This document shows positions 13,801 to 25,710 of a stretch of DNA of 64,000 nt, in pieces. Position 1 is the first letter of the stretch. The number at the start of each line of letters is the position of its first letter. The translations under genes and the position numbers were made by a program. The DNA is from Castor canadensis (taxonomy: Eukaryota; Chordata; Mammalia; Rodentia; Castoridae), in assembly GCF_047511655.1 (NCBI RefSeq), contig NC_133389.1:158921973-158985972 (forward strand). Reading direction: 5' to 3'. The notes under the pieces were generated by a model. That model saw only the letters and a program-made list of their open reading frames with translations. It made no database searches and had not been told where the DNA came from.

Positions 13801-16800
13801 TACTAAGAAGTGGGTTGACAAAATAGTGTACTTTTTATATTAGGTTTCCAGGCTTTCTTATTTTGGTATGCAATGTCTTTATGCTGCAGACTCTTAAAAC
13901 TGTAAAGCAGTAAGTCATTTACCATATGAATTGCATTTAACATACATTCTAGCACTCAGAACCTAAACTATATCCAAAGTAGTCCTAAGGAGAATCTAGT
14001 CCAAAGCTCAAATACCAGAAAACATGCATAAGGGAAAACAATTAACCCTGTTCCTCCCCAGACCCATAACATTTTGCTTAACTTTTGTGGGAATTTGCTT
14101 GTGAAGGAGCCCTTGTTTTAGGCAAAAGAGATAAGATATACTGAATGGGCTAAACAAGGAGACCAAGATAGCCAGATGAATAGATGGAACTGATTAACAA
14201 TTTGCACACCAAATGAAATTTTCTTTTAAGATTTTCTTTTTTAATTATGCTCACAGGTTTTTTTAAGATTCATCCCATGAAGTATCCTGTTAGAAACACT
14301 GTGCTTTAGAGAAAAGTTTCTTTCTCTTGGAAATTAATAAACACAAGCAATACTCCATGGAAGAATTTTCTTCCCTGGACAGAGTTGACCTTAGAGGTAT
14401 AGAAACTCATTGTAGATGTGCCTAACACACACACATAGACAGTAGAAATATTTTCTCTTCAGAATAATAGAGATATACAAAAGTTATTTGACTGCTTAAG
14501 ACTAGGTGTTTACACTTGAAAATCAGATTTTGTTTGGACATGTTAGAATATTTTGAAAAGCAAGAATTGATGGTCAACTCTAATTTTAAAAGAAATTGAA
14601 GTATTTGATTCTGTAAGGATAATTTTAATCACAGTGGAAAGTAAGAATGTGGCTCAAGTTTGAACAAGACTACAGTCTAAGTGAAATAAAAATTACTTAT
14701 TTAGTAAACCCGCCTCATGATCACCTACGTTTTCAAAATACAAAAACTTGGCAAGTATCTCAAAGCACAAGGGAAAAGAAATAAAACAGCTTTTTTATGT
14801 AGTTAGAAATGAATTACTAAGAAAATGTGTGTAGTGAAATAGATATGTTCTTGACCATTGCTAAATCAGTCCTTATAAGAGATCTAAAATCCAGATTATT
14901 GTCCCTTTTAAATCTGATTTCAATCTTCAAATTCTGTGGCATTTAAAATATATTTTCCTGGATGCTATGGAGACCAAGTAAATTTTAATATAATCTTTTA
15001 TTGAGAAGAATGAAATAGGACTTGGTCTTCTGTTTATTTCCCTGTTCTCTACAATTGCCTTATGGATTATTTGGTTTGGCTTTATGTTTTTCCATTAAAA
15101 GGATAAACCACTGTGCTGCATTCCTTCCTATGTTCTACCTTCAGATTTCTTTAACCATATTAAAATTGAAACTACAATTATAAATCAAAACAATAAAAAT
15201 ACTAATTCACATTTCCATGTGCTATTCTCATCCAGTGCTTCTACTTAAGTTTTTATCTATGAAATATACTTCGATCTATAATCTTAGTTTTACAATTTGA
15301 GTTGAGTGATACAAATTTCTATTACATTATGGAATGGCCCTTTGTTTGCCTTATTTTAAGAAATACTATTAGGTATGTAGTCTGTTAGGACATACATACA
15401 TACTTATACACCACAGTCCAGGCCATCATACTGAAACAGGGAAAGAGGTAATCTGTGCCACAATTGTTTTCCTAATATTGTCTACATTTCCCTACCTTAT
15501 AAATTATTTCCTTGCATTTTGAATAAGGCATTTTTTGTTTTGGGGGAAAGTTTGAATCATATCAGTTTTGCTAAACCCCAGTTGCATTTACTTCTCTAAA
15601 ATATATGGGGTTGGAGATGTGGCTCAAGTGGTATAGTGCTTGCCTAGCAAGTTCAAAACCCAGTACTACCAAAAAACAACAACCTACAGCAGCATCATAT
15701 GGTTTGCCATAAAGATATTTTTCAGCAACTCAAAAATACAAGGAATAACCTACTCCTAAATATATTATGAGATGTTAGCCTTGATTTAGAAAGTTTTATT
15801 TGCTTTTATCTTTATTGTTTCCCCCTATTTTGCCAACACAGTGGAAATTGGCCATTTCTAACCTCAAGATTAAAAATTTAAAGGAACCAGTTTTCTGTAT
15901 AAGACACAATTTTTACTATTTGTCTCACTACTTTGACAAATCCTATCACAGGCTCAACTTTTCAGTTATTTTTCATGACTATGACACATGACATAGATAT
16001 TTCAGTTATTCAGAAAGATCCAGTGGTCTACTGAAATACAGTATTTTAAAATTTGAGATCATCAAATAAAATACAGGGGGAAAGAATTTTGATTACTACA
16101 TATATGGTAGGTAAGGACTAAATTAAAATAGAAAATGGAGTATAATATAGAGAAGTGCTTCATGCAAACACCTTGGTCTTTTCCTGGTTCATTTTAGTAT
16201 TACTCATTACATAGTCAAGCATAACAAATCCCAGAGATGATGGGAATATTACAAGATATGGAAAGAAGATAAATTTAAACTAATTTTTATATGTGACTCT
16301 AATTTGATATGCACTCCAAAATTGTGTTTTGTATAAACTGCTTCCACTGTTAACTTTTCTGGCTGTTTAATATTAATGTGTCCTAACATTTCACAATTAA
16401 GCCAGCCACTGATGTTGCAAGCACAAATATGTTTTCATCATATTTCTAGGGAGAATATAATTTATCAGCTGGGATATATTTCCAGGAACATGTTCTATAA
16501 TTTCGTCTTTGATGTGTGCATTCCATGATGAGATGCTATATCATTTACATAGAGCAACTAACTGCTAAAACTGTAAACTTGGTACATTTCTTAGATACAA
16601 GCCTCTCTATCCACAGAGAAAATCTTGATGCTTATAATCCTCTCTTGGAATAATCATCATGAAATTACCATTATGTTATGGCATTTAACACTTCCTAAGT
16701 AATGTTTTTCTTTTCTTGAACCATTTTTTTCCTCACAATCTTGGATTACTGAATAAAAATGAGACAAGTGGACTGCCTCGAATTCATTTTCTCTGCCCAA

Positions 16801-19800
16801 TTATTTTCAAAACATTGTATTACCTACCCCTTTTTAGTGTTCTAGAAGCAATAAACTAATTACAACATCAAATATAAAACAAGAAAGCATGCTATATATG
16901 TCACTTTTCATGTCCAAACCATTTTACATTTTACTAACTTCTTTTCTCTACCTTAATGGGAGGTAGTTGGTAAGTATCAACCTCCCTTTATGGCCAAGGG
17001 AACTGAGGTAACATTTAGATGTCAATGAAGAATCCATTCCAATGAAAGCTTTGCTTGGTATTGGGAGAAACTTGTTTCTACTTTTGTGCATATGGTTAAT
17101 TACTCTTTTCAATTTAACAGACATGTATCAAAATGTACAGTTAATAAGGAGATGTCATTCCGGACATGCCAGCAACCATAGTCTGGATTATCAGAATTTT
17201 ATTGTTCCTTCAGCATACTTTTCTATCTTCAGAGAAAGTCACATATGCTTCAAGTCATATATATGCATATGTATTATATGCATATATATAGATGTGGATA
17301 ATGTGCACTGCTTTTTAAAGATATTCAGGAAAACAAAGAAGTTTTAAGATACTTGTTTTTTGGTACTCTGTACAGGATTTTGTGTTACATATCCCAAATG
17401 ATGTGATTACCTTCTTTATTTCAAACTTTGACAAACCCTATTTAGGACTCATCTATTTCCTTCTAGTAAAAATGTGTACAAATTAAAAACAAAGACAGAT
17501 GTGACTGTGTCAACTATGTGATGATTAGACAGTTGTTAGTACAACATGAGAAATACCTGATTATTCTTCTTGCCACTAACTTATCTTCCTAAAACTGCAG
17601 CTAGGTTTTAGGTACCTCATTTTTAAGAAACAGAATGAATAGATAAAATCTTTTCTTTCTTTTTTTTTTTCTTGGACAGTTGCTGACTCTGGGTTCCTCT
17701 GTGGAATATTTTACTCTAAAAACTATCTGTAGATGACTCTCCTTTTGCAAAGGCAAAGCAGAAATTAATTACTCATTAACCAAATAATCACATTGACATC
17801 ATGCACAGAATTAAAATATTCTCTGGGGCACAGTATATTACTTTTTTCACTCCTTCTTCCATGATAAATACTATGGTACATGCATGCAGAATGAAAAAGA
17901 ATCATGGGCCTATGTCAATATTTTCAGTTTCACCCAACACTAAAATAGCATCCACTGTCAGTAGTCATTTTTGCTTATAAAAGACACACATACACAGTAA
18001 ATTTGGGGGGAGCAGATTGTTGCTTTTATAAACTGCACAGTATGTTTGAGTGCAGCTATTTTATATTAAAGCTTCTGAGTTGTAATGGTAGCTTAATTAC
18101 TTTGCCAGCCTTTTAAATCTAAAAGCATGTTTTAAAAGCATTTAATTTTCTACCCATGTGACTATTCATTGACTCAGTAGTCACAGAGACTTCAGGCTGC
18201 AAACATGTGTTGAATGTGCCCCTTCACCCAAATGGATTCTGTGTCTGATGTGTTTGATATCTGTCCATCTTATTTTCATTTAAATTGAAATTTAAAAAGA
18301 TGTTCTCATTCATGTGACAGAATTGTTTGTGTGTGTTTGTCACCACCTTTTCCATTCCCCTTGGAAAAAAAATTGAGATTAGTATGTGACATCTTAAGCC
18401 GTTTGGTGGCTTCCAAATCAGGGGTATGAGCGAACCAACATTTTGCTGAATGATAGATAACAGCATCAGTTATTGAAAACTGAATCTCAATTTTGGCAGC
18501 TTGGGGCTATAAGGCCTTATCCTCCCTCCCAAACCTTTGAAAACCCCTATCCCAGGGACTCTTTCCCAACTATCCTTCAAAGATAATGGTATCTTTGAAG
18601 TGACTATTTCATATCAGTGGTTTTGACAATACCCACCAGAGGATGGCCTTCTGTACTTTCTCCAGGGTGCACTAATGCTGTTGATGCTTGACAGGGTGGC
18701 AAGTGTGCAGAGTGAACCTGGCCAACAGAACCTCCTCATTCAGCAGCCGCTGGGGAGGAAGAGGGGCCTGAGGCAGGTAAGTAGACGCTGAAAGGGTGGG
18801 AAAGCATCCAATGATATGGAAGTTCTAATTTTTAATGCCAGTGCTTATGAAGATTATATTTTGCCTTCTCCTTACATGAAATAAGCAGTACAGAGCAACT
18901 TTAAAACATGGTAAGTGATTGGGCAAGCTGAAAGTTTTAAGCTTCCATTTCAGATTAGAATCTTCATATGCACAAAGTTCGTTACTTAGTAAAGTAAGTG
19001 GGCCTATAAGTCTACTTGTTCCTTATCTGGAAACCTTCTTTTCTAGCCAAACTCTGTTACATAGTTATTTTACTACCTGCTTCTGCAGAAAGACAATGGC
19101 AAGTACTTTCTTTTTCATTTCAAGATTAGTGATTTAAGGACTGGAGGTGTGGTTCAAGTGGTAGAGAATCTACCTAGCAAGCATGAAGTCCTGACTTTAA
19201 ATCCCAATACCACAAAAAAAAAAAAAAAAGAAAGAAAGAAAGAAAAATCAGGCTGGGGGCATGGCTCAAGTAGTAGTAATAAATCTTTACAAACTTTCTT
19301 AGGTGAGATTCTTTCATATTACCTTTTTTTCCCCTTTGGTTGTACTGGGGTTCAATTCAGGACCTACCTGCTTGCTAGGCAGGCACACTACTTCTCTAGC
19401 CATGGGCCAGCCCTTTTTGTGCTGGTCATTTTTTGATAGGGTCTCGCTTTATGCCCTGGCCTGACTGGACTGTGATCCTATTTGTGCTTCCCCACATAGC
19501 TGAGATGACAGGTGCTCACCACCACTTAACCATTGGTTGAGATGGACTCTTGCAATCTTTTTTACTTCAATCATAATCCTCCCAATCCCTATTTCCTGAG
19601 TAGCTAGGATTGCAGGCCACTGTACCCAGGTCTTCTTCTTCTTCTTTTTTTTTTTTTCCTTGTTCATTTGTTGCTGTTAATGTTGTTCTGAGACAGGATC
19701 TCTTAAGTACTAGGATCATAGGTGTGTACGGACCCCACTCATACATTACTTTCTAAGTAAAAATCTAAATGGGGCTCTGCACTGTTACTTTGATGGGGTA

Positions 19801-22162
19801 TTCTCAGCATTGATTTGTGTATCACATGCTTTGCCAGTGTCTGAGATTTTTTTCATAAACTTCCTCTTTGAAATTAGTATATCTTCAATTAAAACATTTG
19901 GATGACCAAACGTTGGTCAATAAGTAATAGTTGTATAGTTATAACTTGTATATCTATTGGAATTCTCACATTTATAATTTTCAAGTATGTTAATGTTGTT
20001 AGGCTACATAAAGGAATTATAATTGGTTAAAGAGCATGCTATAAGAAAGCACTTACAGTTAAAATATACAGAAAGAAGTTTATCAGCTATGAATGTAGGG
20101 AACAATGATAGGACTCCCTGGAAACATGAAAATCACAGTATAAGCTACAGTCAGAGTCCTCTAAGCACAGTGTTTCTTGCTAGTCAGCTGGGCTGTCTTG
20201 ACAGTTTTATTCTGCCCATTCTCTTTAGCTAAGGCGTCCTCTACTATCACGTCAGAAGACACAGACTGAACCCAGAAACCGCCATGGAGCTCGGCTGTCA
20301 ACTACTCGCAGGAGCATTCAACCTAAAACAAAGCCATCTGGTGAGGCCTTCTGTGTCCTTTCTTCCTGTACCATTAACTCAGTGCCATGCACCTCAGCCA
20401 AGAAGGCTGAAGAAGCTGCAGCTGATGCAGATAAGCACACTTGGGGAGGTGCTAGGAAAAGTTTCTCTGAGAATTTTACTGCCTTTTTTTTCTCACCTTC
20501 TCCAGTCCCTGCCTCTACCCTCATGAACCTAGGGAAATGAATTAGCCTATGTTAAACTATTAATATCTGAAATTTGAGTATATATGGTTGTATTTTCTTT
20601 ACTCAAGTTAGGAACTGGGATTGTTAATATGTCTTACTGAAGATAAAGGTATGGTGAATAATAGTCTGGACTTTTAAGTTCTGTTGTCAGTTGTTATGCG
20701 GGATGATTGAGTTCACTTAATGCTCTTTGCAAATTTTTTAGGACATTTATGTAAAAAAAAGTCCTACTCTCAAAAAAGATAAAATCAAAATGTAGAAAAT
20801 AAGGAAATAAGGTCTCATTCATCAATAAATCAGCAACGTCTTAAGAAAAGCCAAGGGACTTTAATGTCAATTATTGAGCACCAACAGTGCTTTCTCTCAT
20901 CTTTACTGACTCCTGTCTGACTTACAGCTGATCAGAAACGATCTGTGACCTTCATTGAGGCTCAGCCAGAACCAACAGCTGGCCCAGTAGTAGACACACT
21001 TCCTGCTACAGGCCAACCCCAGGGCTGCAGCCCAGCCCTCTCCAGGAAACCAGAAGGAATGGACAAACCAGTGCTCACGTCTTCCCCTGCCATAGTTGTT
21101 GCGGATCTCCACAGTCTATGTTCCAAGCAGGTGAGGGTGCTAGAGGAATAGGAAAGTCCTGCTTCCTGCATCCTTATTCTAAGAACCATTTGGATATGCA
21201 AATTTATCCCATATAATTAAATTTGGGTCTGCAACTCATTGTTATCCAGATATTGGTTCTGTCATTGTGAAAAAGAAAATCTATATAAAATATATGGCCA
21301 GAAATATATCAACTTAAGAAGATACATGAGAGATCTTGGTATTCTAGTTATAACAAACCTAAAAAAGTTATTTTACAGGTGAAATAACTACTGAAAACAT
21401 ATTTAATGCAAAGTTGAAAGTTCAATTAAAAAACTAATGCTACCAATTTAGATAAGCCTTTTCATAGAGAGCCTCTGTGTCCTATACGATGAGAAGAACT
21501 TTTTGTTTTGATATTTTTCTCATTTCTTCTTTTAATTTTCATGAATGAATTCCTATAGATAACATATTATTCTCATGTGGTATTTAAAGAAAATTAAGGA
21601 GCAGTATTACTCTACACATTCATATAGGTTTTAATAGTTAAAAAGCATTTTAATACTTATTATATTATCTCATTTGTTCTTCACAGTTTGTAAGGTAAGC
21701 AGGACAAAATTATGCTGTTACATTTTAGAAAACTGAGGCAGAGAGAGCCAAAAGGACCTATAAAGATCTTTCCTATGACAGAGGCTAGCACTGGAACTCA
21801 TCTTCTGATTCCTCTCCAGTCACAGCTAGACAATATTTCTGATAGTCTTCTCTTTCTGGTACGCATCCTACCTGTCCATGATGTTACGATACTTTTGATC
21901 ACAGAGTGAGCACCTCCCCACTGAAGAAGGAGAAAAGAAGGAGGACACAGAAGTGCAAGGTGCTGCAGCACACAGTCCCCTTTCTACTCAACTTTCAGAC
22001 CCTGATGACTTCACTGGCCTTGAGACATCCAGCCTCTTACAGCATGGAGACACTGTCCTTCACATCAGTGAGGAAAATGGCATGGAAAATCCTCTACTGG
22101 CCAGCCAGTTCACTTTTACTCTCACTGAGACAGATGTAGTCCTAGATGAATCTCATGTTTAG
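4702..22162 (+). CDS. UNC80: UNC80, 3' part of the gene (last nine coding exons)
   Basis: UNC80 is a very large neuronal protein that bridges UNC79 and the NALCN sodium-leak channel and supports resting membrane excitability (family knowledge). The window holds nine coding exons: 4702-4878, 5439-5604, 6819-6998, 8933-9071, 11735-11791, 18695-18776, 20229-20340, 20928-21130 and 21905-22162. Together they are 1374 nt, or 457 residues plus TAG. Every junction has AG/GT sites and the phases join exactly. The first exon is hydrophobic and helical (ending FIQCK). The rest is a polar, Ser/Thr/Glu-rich tail with basic stretches, probably disordered. The protein ends in DESHV. Earlier exons lie left of the window. 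Recognition rests on near-identity with the mammalian protein as I remember it; the neighbours RPE and KANSL1L agree. Confidence 0.96.
5285..5420. repeat. MIR-type SINE fragment
   Basis: Contains cccattttacagatgggaaa and aactgaggct, the hallmark MIR words. It ends about 20 nt before a UNC80 exon. Confidence 0.6.
5439..5604 (+). CDS. UNC80: UNC80 exon (LLAQPAENHEELSARQ...)
   Basis: 166-nt exon after a cctttcag acceptor, ending TCA G|gtgagt. It contributes 55 codons plus one base, which pairs with CC of the next exon to give Ala. A decayed MIR SINE ends just upstream, close to the acceptor. Confidence 0.95.
5605..6818 (+). other. UNC80: UNC80 intron
   Basis: 1.2-kb intron. A diverged MIR-like stretch (tttattgagcatctgttg, about 5885-6080) is the only recognisable content. 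Confidence 0.7.
6819..6998 (+). CDS. UNC80: UNC80 exon (Ser/Thr-rich segment)
   Basis: 180-nt exon after ctccccag, ending GAA A|gtaggt. It encodes a Ser/Thr/Gly-rich low-complexity stretch followed by an acidic cluster (TDEEDEE), probably disordered and a plausible phosphorylation region (inference). Confidence 0.95.
6999..8932 (+). other. UNC80: UNC80 intron
   Basis: 1.9-kb AT-rich intron. I see no repeat family or RNA gene in it. Confidence 0.7.
8933..9071 (+). CDS. UNC80: UNC80 exon (DSISMPSVVSEQEAY...)
   Basis: 139-nt exon after ccactttcag, ending CAG AG|gtaaag. It starts with AT, completing Asn with the A of the previous exon, and includes the basic-serine motif GRRRFSSHVSS. Confidence 0.95.
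9072..11734 (+). other. UNC80: UNC80 intron
   Basis: 2.7-kb intron with one composite SINE (10751-10943). A long C/T-rich tract leads into the 57-nt exon (11636-11731). Otherwise AT-rich and featureless to my reading. Confidence 0.7.
10751..10943 (+). repeat. composite rodent SINE with perfect target-site duplication
   Basis: B1-like half (agctgggcaccagtggctca, atcctagctactcaggaggt) joined to an ID-like half (gtagctcaaggtgaaaagcc, gttcaagcaccagtaccac) and an A tail. The 14-bp duplication AAAGGTAGGCACAG lies at 10737-10750 and 10944-10957. Confidence 0.9.
11735..11791 (+). CDS. UNC80: UNC80 short exon (57 nt, frame-neutral)
   Basis: 57-nt exon between tcctgcag and CTCTCTAG|gtacag. It encodes EPNVLDDSQGLAAEGSLS and joins upstream AG+T as Ser and downstream AG+G as Arg. 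The length is a multiple of three, so skipping would keep the frame. A pyrimidine tract of nearly 100 nt precedes it (about 11636-11731). Confidence 0.93.
12095..12166 (+). repeat. tRNA-Ala(AGC)-derived element (ID SINE or tRNA pseudogene)
   Basis: 72 nt with a tRNA-Ala layout. The D arm GCTC...GAGC is perfect, the anticodon loop TTAGCAT has anticodon AGC, and A-box (tagctcagtgg) and B-box (ggttcaatctc) promoters are present. Acceptor pairs 1-72 and 2-71 and two T-stem pairs are mismatched, and the CCA side has no A tail. Probably an ID-family copy or pseudogene, not a working tRNA gene. Confidence 0.75.
15606..15685 (+). repeat. ID-like tRNA-derived SINE
   Basis: ggggttggagatgtggctca, then agtggtatagtgcttgccta and cccagtactaccaaa with an A-rich tail. 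Confidence 0.75.
18695..18776 (+). CDS. UNC80: UNC80 exon (VASVQSEPGQQNLLIQ...)
   Basis: 82-nt exon after ttgacag, ending AGG CAG|gtaagt. It follows the longest intron of this part (6.9 kb). It encodes 27 residues ending in the basic GRKRGLRQ. Confidence 0.94.
19137..19233 (+). repeat. ID-like tRNA-derived SINE
   Basis: aggactggaggtgtggttca, agtggtagagaatctaccta and cccaataccac followed by an A tail and GAAA repeats. Confidence 0.8.
19345..19738 (-). repeat. composite rodent SINE, reverse
   Basis: Reverse ID-like half (ctaggcaggcacactacttc) followed by B1-like sequence (tagggtctcgctttatgccc, tgagtagctaggattgcagg). The 3' part looks extended by a further B1-like piece. Confidence 0.7.
20229..20340 (+). 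CDS. UNC80: UNC80 exon (basic segment)
   Basis: 112-nt exon after ctctttag, ending CCA TCT G|gtgagg. It encodes a strongly basic, Arg-rich run (LRRPLLSRQKT and STTRRSIQPKTKPS). Confidence 0.95.
20928..21130 (+). CDS. UNC80: UNC80 exon (ADQKRSVTFIEAQPEP...)
   Basis: 203-nt exon after cttacag, ending TCC AAG CAG|gtgagg. It encodes a Pro/Ala/Ser-rich linker that looks less constrained than the exons around it, typical of a disordered tail. Confidence 0.94.
21660..21770. repeat. MIR-type SINE fragment
   Basis: Diverged MIR words (atctcatttgttcttcaca, ttagaaaactgaggcagag) just upstream of the last UNC80 exon. Confidence 0.5.
21905..22162 (+). CDS. UNC80: UNC80 last coding exon and stop
   Basis: Last coding exon after gatcacag: 85 codons plus TAG at 22160-22162. 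It is acidic at the start (TEEGEKKEDTE), then carries a conserved stretch around DFTGLETSSLLQHGDTVLH, and ends in DESHV-stop. The last three residues S-H-V fit the class I PDZ-ligand pattern S/T-X-V. Confidence 0.95.
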   Translation, partial: SEHLPTEEGEKKEDTEVQGAAAHSPLSTQLSDPDDFTGLETSSLLQHGDTVLHISEENGMENPLLASQFTFTLTETDVVLDESHV

Positions 22163-23340
22163 TTCTGTATTTTGGATCATTCTGCTAAAACTTGAATATT
22201 TTTCCTTGGAAAAATTAATTACAAAACAGCACTTTATATCCAATGGTTAGCATAAAGATGAGTAGAGTTTGCTGCCAATTAACCTAATGTTTCATAAACA
22301 TCTTTAAAATCAATGGCTAAAAATGTATGCAAATCAAAAAAAACAGGGAGGAATAAGGAGAAAGAGCCATTGCACATTGTTTATGAGTTAAGAAGCCTTG
22401 GGCAGTTAAAAATATATACTGTTACAGTGCTTTCATAGGATCATTAACAAAAATATGTTCTAAAAAGAGAATGCAAATTTTTGAGGTTACTCATACATCT
22501 CATGCAAATGTTTTACTTTTATAGTTTCAAAAATATTAAATCTGGTGGCTGTATAAATAGCAATTTACATAAAAATAATAAGGAAAATATTAGTTTAGGT
22601 AGACTAAATAACACGCAGCCATTTTTGTTTTGGTTAACAATATGACCAGTTAGAAAATTGCTATTTTTAGACCTGTGGACTTTTCAAAAATTAGTTTTTA
22701 ACTGTCATTTTCACTGCATGTTGTAAATCAAAGTGCTAATGCTACAAATCATTCATAACTATCACATGAGACAGAGAATATTCTAGAAATTCTAACAGTT
22801 CTGAATTAAGAACCTAAACAGCTATACAAGTATAAAAATTAAATGTAAATATAATAGCTTAAAAGAGATGGCATTCTTACTTCTAGCCCTGACTATATCA
22901 ACACCAAACTTAGCATTTATTGGGAAATGTGATAACTTTCCCTCACAATATTCTGTGCCTGCCCTTGAGGGCATATTTGCATACATTGAAGTTACTGTTG
23001 TTAACATTAGATCAGAAAACATCTTTTTCTCAATAGTAAAAATACTCTTATGATCATTGGGATGTCTATGTTTATGAGGAAAAAACAAAAATCAGTTTCT
23101 TCATAGACACAGCCAGCTTGTATATTTTACAAATAGGGCTTTAACTTGAAGTTCAGTTACTTCAAGAAAAGAGTAAAATTTAGAAGGGTCATGAGGCCAA
23201 TACTTACTGGATTACTGAAGGGCTGAGCATCATATTGTTCAAAATTGATTTTTAAAATTTTAACAGTTTACATTAGAAAACTGTTACATAACTACTAAAC
23301 ATTAAAAAACTCATATACATACCTAAATTGGTGTGATGGG

Positions 23341-23380
23341 GTGTGTGTGTGTGTGTGTGTGTGCGTGTGCGCGTGTGTGT
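23341..23380. repeat. (GT)n microsatellite
   Basis: GT repeat interrupted by two GC units, in the UNC80 3' region. Confidence 0.9.
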
Positions 23381-25689
23381 TTCCTAGTCCTCAAGTAGAA
23401 GTTAAACATAGACTTTGACTACATTGAAATAAGTTTAAAATATATTCTATATGCTTAAACTTTGATGATGTTGGCTGTGAAATGTATATGTATATAAAGA
23501 GGAGACCTATTAAACCTACCCTAATCATAAAGAAAAATTATTTTTCTGTTAGACTTGTTTATTAAGTAGGTACTGTTTATATTGTCACTTATAATTTCAA
23601 ATATAATTTGGGGTTAAGGCCCATCCATTAAGGAAATGAAAGATATGTGAGTTAATGATAAAATAATAAGATTTAAAATTTAAATCCCCAAATTTAGAAA
23701 ATCAAGGAGGTCTCTTTTGAGTGTTCTATAACATTTTCACATCATTTACACTTAATGCTGAGCTAATTCTTAAGTGCAGAAGTAGATGTGTGTTTTTCTG
23801 ATTCTAAGCTGATATATTTTGCCTGTTGAAAATTATGCTGCTCAACTAGCATTAGAGGCCTTACGTTTAGTAATTGCAAGTGTCTAGGTTATATGAGTCT
23901 CTCTATGTATGTGCTTTGTTCCAGTTTCTTGATTCTTGAATCAAATTCTCTATGTATAATTGTATCAAATATTTAAAAAGTAAAAGAGTCAAAGAAGATT
24001 GTCAAACAAGAATCCTAAATACCTTTATATATATTTTAAATGTTTTTGACATGATTTTGCTGGTTTGTCTATCGTTTAGCTTGACTCCTTCACTCTAGTG
24101 TATGGAAGTCTGTTAGAACCTTTTAAAATAAGCTAAGTAGTGTTGTACCTTGCAAAAAAACTTCCACTCTGACAAACAGGGCCTTATAGAGTGGAAATGT
24201 TTTCGTACTGGGACTTCTGAGGTGTCCTTAAATGTGCTGAATGTAATGTATTGAATGTTTATGTGTAATGGCTAAAGTATCTATATGTATGTGCATAAGA
24301 CTGTCACAAGACGTATTCTCAGGAATACCATTACCTGGAGTTTGAAGGAATAACTATTTTAAAAAACAACAGTTGGGGAAGATAAGGAAAAAGTTCAATA
24401 CAATTGACAATCTTTTGTAATGTACAAGATATTATTGACTACATGACTAAAAGCTAATAATTACATGTGATTGATACAGTATTGATAAGAATAGTTCATT
24501 TCTCAAGCTATGATGTTTAGTGATATTTATTTATTTCAGTTAGAGAAAAAATTAAAACAGGTACCCACTTCCCAGGTATCAAAATGGACTCAACAAAGAG
24601 ATTGCTTCTTCACAAATTAACTTTAGAGAGCCCTTGGAATAGACATGTATTATGTATTATGTACCCATGAGAGTGGGTACAGACATATACTATTAAGCTA
24701 ATTCTATTAAGCCAATTCAAATCCTGGATACAGAATTTTCTACTGCAAGCATTTTACCTTCATTTTTCAGTATTTTCCACCTTCTATAATTCTATTAGAA
24801 AAGCTATCTGATTCTTCTGTAAAAGAAATGAGTTATTGAGTGCCTTAGGACAAGGCGCTAAAACTACAGTGTCAAAAGGCATAAATGGGCACATGGCAAT
24901 GCTGGGAGGAAAATCTGTGGTATTGGTGATACCGTTATGGTCTGTTGTACAGATGGGAGTAGCTGGTTTGCTACTTGAAGCCTCCAAGAATACCTCTGAC
25001 AGGATGACAGCTCTCTTCTTTAGCACTTGTTCCTTTTATCAATGAAGGACTATTTCTACTCTGCTGCCCAGCTCCTAGTGTTTCTAAGACAAGAATAGGG
25101 CATATGTAGGGACCTATAAGAAGAAAAGTCATATATGAATAGAATTATAGTCCAAAACATGAATTAAATATCCTTCCTCAAGTTATATGGGATACTTTAA
25201 CAGAGCACAGTTTCCAGAATTTGCTGCTATCATGAAGTCCTCACACTTCCAAATCCATGGCCTTGTGTCTTAGCAGTGAGTGAAATGTCCCACTTCCTCA
25301 TTTATTTCAGTGGGTCTCAACTGCAGCATTTCAGAAGCAAACTTGGACTTGACACTCAGGAGAATAAAAACCAGTTGAGGGCAGAATGTATTTGGAAAAG
25401 CTTCTGACAAATTTATATTATTTTAGGATCATTTAGGATTATAGATCTATGTACCTCCATAATATTTTTCAATAGTCACTGTGACCACAGGATGAAAGTC
25501 CTTTATTAGCCATTTTATAGGTAAAAACAAAGGATTGACTACACAGCCAACTTCCCTCAGATGATTATGAAGTCTATTATGAATACTGAATGACCAAAGA
25601 GCATGGAAAGAATGCATATGAGTAAATACTGAAATGTTTATGAAAGATATTTATGAAAGATATTAAGACTTCTGTGTTTGAATATGCAC

Positions 25690-25704
25690 ATATAATAAAA
25701 TAAA
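25690..25704 (+). terminator. UNC80: candidate UNC80 poly(A) signal cluster
   Basis: Overlapping AATAAA hexamers in an AATAAAATAAAAC run 3.5 kb after the stop, with TG-rich sequence about 100 nt downstream. It is the last good signal before the RPE promoter. This is inference. Confidence 0.4.
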
Positions 25705-25710
25705 ACTAAA

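Larger units (their letters stand above)
11792..18694 (+). other. UNC80: UNC80 intron (longest here)
   Basis: 6.9-kb AT-rich intron. It holds the tRNA-Ala-like element (12095-12166), an ID-like SINE (about 15606-15685) and an AT/GC alternating stretch (17258-17292). I recognise nothing else in it. Confidence 0.7.
18777..20228 (+). other. UNC80: UNC80 intron
   Basis: 1.45-kb intron, about half occupied by two SINEs (19137-19233 and 19345-19738). The truncated start of another ID-like copy sits at about 19252-19285. Confidence 0.7.
22163..25710 (+). other. UNC80: UNC80 3' untranslated and downstream region
   Basis: About 3.5 kb of AT-rich sequence after the UNC80 stop with no supported coding region. 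It contains a GT microsatellite at 23341-23380. Possible poly(A) signals are AATAAA near 25365 and the AATAAAATAAAAC cluster near 25693. The latter is followed by a GT-rich stretch (about 25790) that could serve as the downstream element. Which signal is used cannot be told from sequence alone. Confidence 0.5.
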
